Shown here in pieces: positions 61,401 to 64,000 of a DNA stretch of 64,000 bases. Position 1 is the first letter of the stretch; each line of letters starts with the position of its first letter. The position numbers and the translations under genes were made by a program. Under the pieces are notes generated by a model. That model saw nothing but the letters and a program-made list of their open reading frames with translations. It was not told the DNA's origin and did not search any database. Source of the stretch: Lates calcarifer (Eukaryota > Chordata > Actinopteri > Centropomidae); assembly GCF_001640805.2 (NCBI RefSeq), contig NC_066855.1:62001-126000 (forward strand). The letters run 5' to 3'.

Positions 61401-64000
61401 CATGCAGACAGAAACAGCTCTGTTTCTACTTGGCGTAAAAACTTTTTAAAGGTCACGCTCTGCAGGTTTTACCTGCTTATTTCTAAATGTTACGTGCGAT
61501 GAGTCATTCATCATAAATTATGTAAAGCTGTGACTTCAGAGGTTTTTGTTAAAAAATTATTGTGTAACATGAAGCAGCATCAGGTTGAAAAATGTTGGCA
61601 GTGAACGTGTTTTATGGAGATTAAAAAAAATAAACACACACAACTCAGATACTCTGAAATGTATTTTTGGTATTTGGATAGTCGCATATGAATGTAATTC
61701 ATAGGAGGCATGGTTGTCATGGTAACGGTGTCAGAGCTGCTGCCTGCAAACAACGGATGAATGAACCGAGTGACTGCTCAGTCTGAAGCCTTCATACTGG
61801 TTATCATGCAGTGTGTGTGTGTGTGTGTGTGAGTGATTGTCCAGATGACATAAAAACTGTGTTACAACCTTTACAGTTTTAAAGCAGGACGTGCATGTAC
61901 GAGTCCACGATGACAACGGGGGCAACAGGTGATTGTAACACAAACATACTCAAGCTGTGAGACCTGGATCTGGACTGACCTACTTTCCCTTCCCATCGCT
62001 GTGACTGTGGTTTTTGTTCCTCCCTCCTCATTATCTCTAACAGGACATTGTGAATGATGGAGGACGTCTCCGCTCGCTGCCTGTGATCCTGAATCACGGC
62101 TGTTAATTATGTAACTGTGCCCACATTCCTCCCACTGATGCTCTGATGGAGGGAAATTAGGTGACTGTGTCAAAAACCCACATCCTGCCTGCTGAATACA
62201 AACGGCTCTGGACAAGCTTCAACATGAAAAATAAATCTAATCAGTCGCGGCTCTTTGCACAAATTAACTAAAATACATGCGTGTCACAGACTACATCCTG
62301 GCTCTGAGTGTTTGCATTGAACTTCATCCTACCAAGGCCCCCAGGATTACCAACCGGCACAGTCTAATTTCTGGGGATACTCCCAAGACCCCTGCCTTGG
62401 ATATTTATTGGAAACAGTATATACTTCTTGACCCATTGCTAAAAACCTCCAGAGCCCCAAAAACTAATAAAGAACTTCACAGGCTTACCCCTGGCTCTAT
62501 GTATTTTCTGGAGAACTCCACTTTTTCCCCACACATTCTCATGGGACTTTGTGTATAGCCAAGTGTTGGCGAATAGAGGTTTCACAAATGTCCTTAAAGA
62601 CATCCCAGGTCACTTAGCAGTTAGCTAATTAACTGTATAACTTTACATCACCTCTGCTAATTCTCCTGAACATGCTGAAAGCTGACATACTGATATGCTA
62701 ACATGTATGCTCTTGAAGGGGCTACACTCACTTTAAAATCTCCTCCTGCTGGTGAATTCAAAGACAAAAGTTCTGAGAGTCAGCTGAACAGGAGGGTTTT
62801 TAATACAATAACTGACAAAATATCTGTTTCACAGTGTAAATATCATTTGTCTTCTGGATTTGATTCTTCGATCAACATTTGACATAAATGCAGTTTGGTT
62901 TGGGAAACACTGTGGCAGTTGTTTTCCTAACCAAAATAAATACATTTTTCATTTCATTATTTCGGTTACAACCCAAACTGGTCAAACAGACGATGTGACA
63001 CAGTTTGCGCTGGGAATGGCTGCTCCTCTTAACAAAGAAGAACTCGTGATATGTCGACAGTTTGTTTCAGAATATTTACTCCAAAAAAGACAAAGGATTT
63101 ACAACAAACAACTCCAAACGTGATAAAAGCATCTAAAGCGTCCAGTCAGGCTGGAACTGCCCTTTAATCACTAGCTGGCATCAGAACTCGAATGGCTGTA
63201 ATTTCCTCTTAAACGTCACAGCTCCTCTACTGCATGCCTTCATCCCTCCTGACCTTGTCTTTGTAGGTTGTGAGGTTGTCGGGATTTCTCCTCCTGTACT
63301 GTCTGGTGATATTTCTAGGCTTTGTTTTGCTGGCTAATCTACTGCACAAACACAAGTATTCAGCCACTCAAACACAAAGCTACACATTGATCAGAAAACT
63401 GAGACGTGAGATAGAGAGGTACAGAAAGGTCTTTTCTAACTGTATTAACTCGCACTGGAAGAGAGTGTCTGCTACTGTATGATATTGTAACGTTTAAGTG
63501 TTTCATATTGCTTCTTAAATGAAGGTATTTACTAATGCTAGAGAGACAATTTACAGGTAGGTAAAGTAAGTCATATTTAAAAGACTACACCAACGTTTTG
63601 AGTTTTGTCCATTGCTCGTTTTACCCACAATGTGACGAGTGTTTATTATTGGTCCCCAAAACTGAATGAAGGTCCCTCCATGAATCAAATGATGATCCTG
63701 CGCCTAATTTGGCCAAATGAGCTTCATGAGATAAAGTTTCCTGTTTTTTGTTATTGTGTGGAGTTTGTGTTGGAGTATTTCTTGTGCTGGGGGCTGGTCA
63801 TTTTGTAACGGTAGCAGACTCCATCCTGAAGCTAACAATAGTACACTGCTGGTGCTGTAGCAACGCAGAAGAGAGACTTTTATTGCGGCAAGGCACCCGG
63901 GAACAAGCATCCTGAAAACTCGACCTGAGTCCTTTACATAGACATCAGTCTACAGGGTGTTACAGGCAACGGAGAAAGTTGTGGAATTAAACAGACTTAT

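Larger units (their letters stand above)
55874..64000. other. Probable upstream intron of stxbp4
   Basis: No supportable exon on either strand. It contains a LINE 3' fragment (56455-56620), GTAC-type palindromic repeat (58203), two CA tracts (58264-58296, 58461-58499) and a TG tract (61810-61831). Several open frames of 60-110 codons (for example 62277-62558 and 63270-63482 on the plus strand) lack recognisable domains; the latter has a hydrophobic start but no supporting signals. Confidence 0.5.

Noticed and set aside
61879..62097. Minus-strand ORF with DHRQRAETSSIIHNVLLEIM, considered as an stxbp4 coiled-coil exon
   Set aside because: It does not match any part of STXBP4 I remember, the donor is poor, and the phase needed before the WW exon is not supplied.
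62277..62558. 93-aa plus-strand ORF
   Set aside because: No recognisable motif and no supporting signals; judged a chance open frame.
63270..63482. 70-aa ORF with a hydrophobic start, possible small membrane protein
   Set aside because: No splice, promoter or conservation evidence; the hydrophobic stretch alone is common in AT-rich DNA.

Overview
This is vertebrate genomic DNA and almost certainly from a ray-finned (teleost) fish. It is AT-rich and intron-rich with no operon structure, many CA/TG microsatellites, and relics of transposon families common in fish (BEL/Pao, Tc1/mariner, YADD-type LINE fragments, short palindromic elements). Four protein-coding genes can be recognised from translated sequence: tmem100 (+), smim36 (+), hlf (-) and the 3' end of stxbp4 (-). 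This is the gene neighbourhood of human 17q22, where from memory the order is STXBP4-HLF-MMD-SMIM36-TMEM100-PCTP. Order and relative strands are kept, but I see no MMD exon between hlf and smim36 and no PCTP exon beyond tmem100.

Layout. 1-5.5 kb: transposon-rich, with a frameshifted BEL/Pao relic (-), an internally deleted Tc1-like relic (+), a palindromic tandem repeat and a few unidentified exon-like pieces on the minus strand. 5.5-13.5 kb: non-coding flank of tmem100 with dispersed repeats. 13.5-14.7 kb: tmem100 coding exon and 3' UTR. 14.7-24.3 kb: intergenic, with one LINE relic and possible regulatory sequence. 24.3-24.7 kb: smim36, with an upstream ORF overlapping its start codon. 24.7-35 kb: intergenic, with a perfect palindrome, a candidate conserved element and an unexplained terminal-exon-like ORF. 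35-48.4 kb: hlf, four coding exons (305 aa) with a probable long 3' UTR and a CpG-rich promoter carrying a CRE. 48.5-54.3 kb: hlf-stxbp4 intergenic. 54.4-55.9 kb: last two coding exons of stxbp4 (C-terminal WW domain); the intron between them holds a mobile element of about 0.9 kb with perfect 17-bp terminal inverted repeats. 55.9-64 kb: presumably upstream intron of stxbp4, repeat-rich.

Functions. HLF is a PAR-bZIP transcription factor of the circadian/haematopoietic family, TMEM100 a two-pass membrane protein of vascular endothelium and sensory neurons, SMIM36 an uncharacterised one-pass micro-membrane protein, and STXBP4 a syntaxin-binding PDZ/WW scaffold. Nothing suggests they form one pathway; they are an old syntenic block. 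Unusual signals are three very tight perfect palindromes (one just after the hlf stop codon), a 365-bp repeat at 99.7% identity placed near both tmem100 and hlf, the element with terminal inverted repeats in stxbp4, the overlapping uORF of smim36, and the missing MMD. I found no clear previously undescribed biological system.
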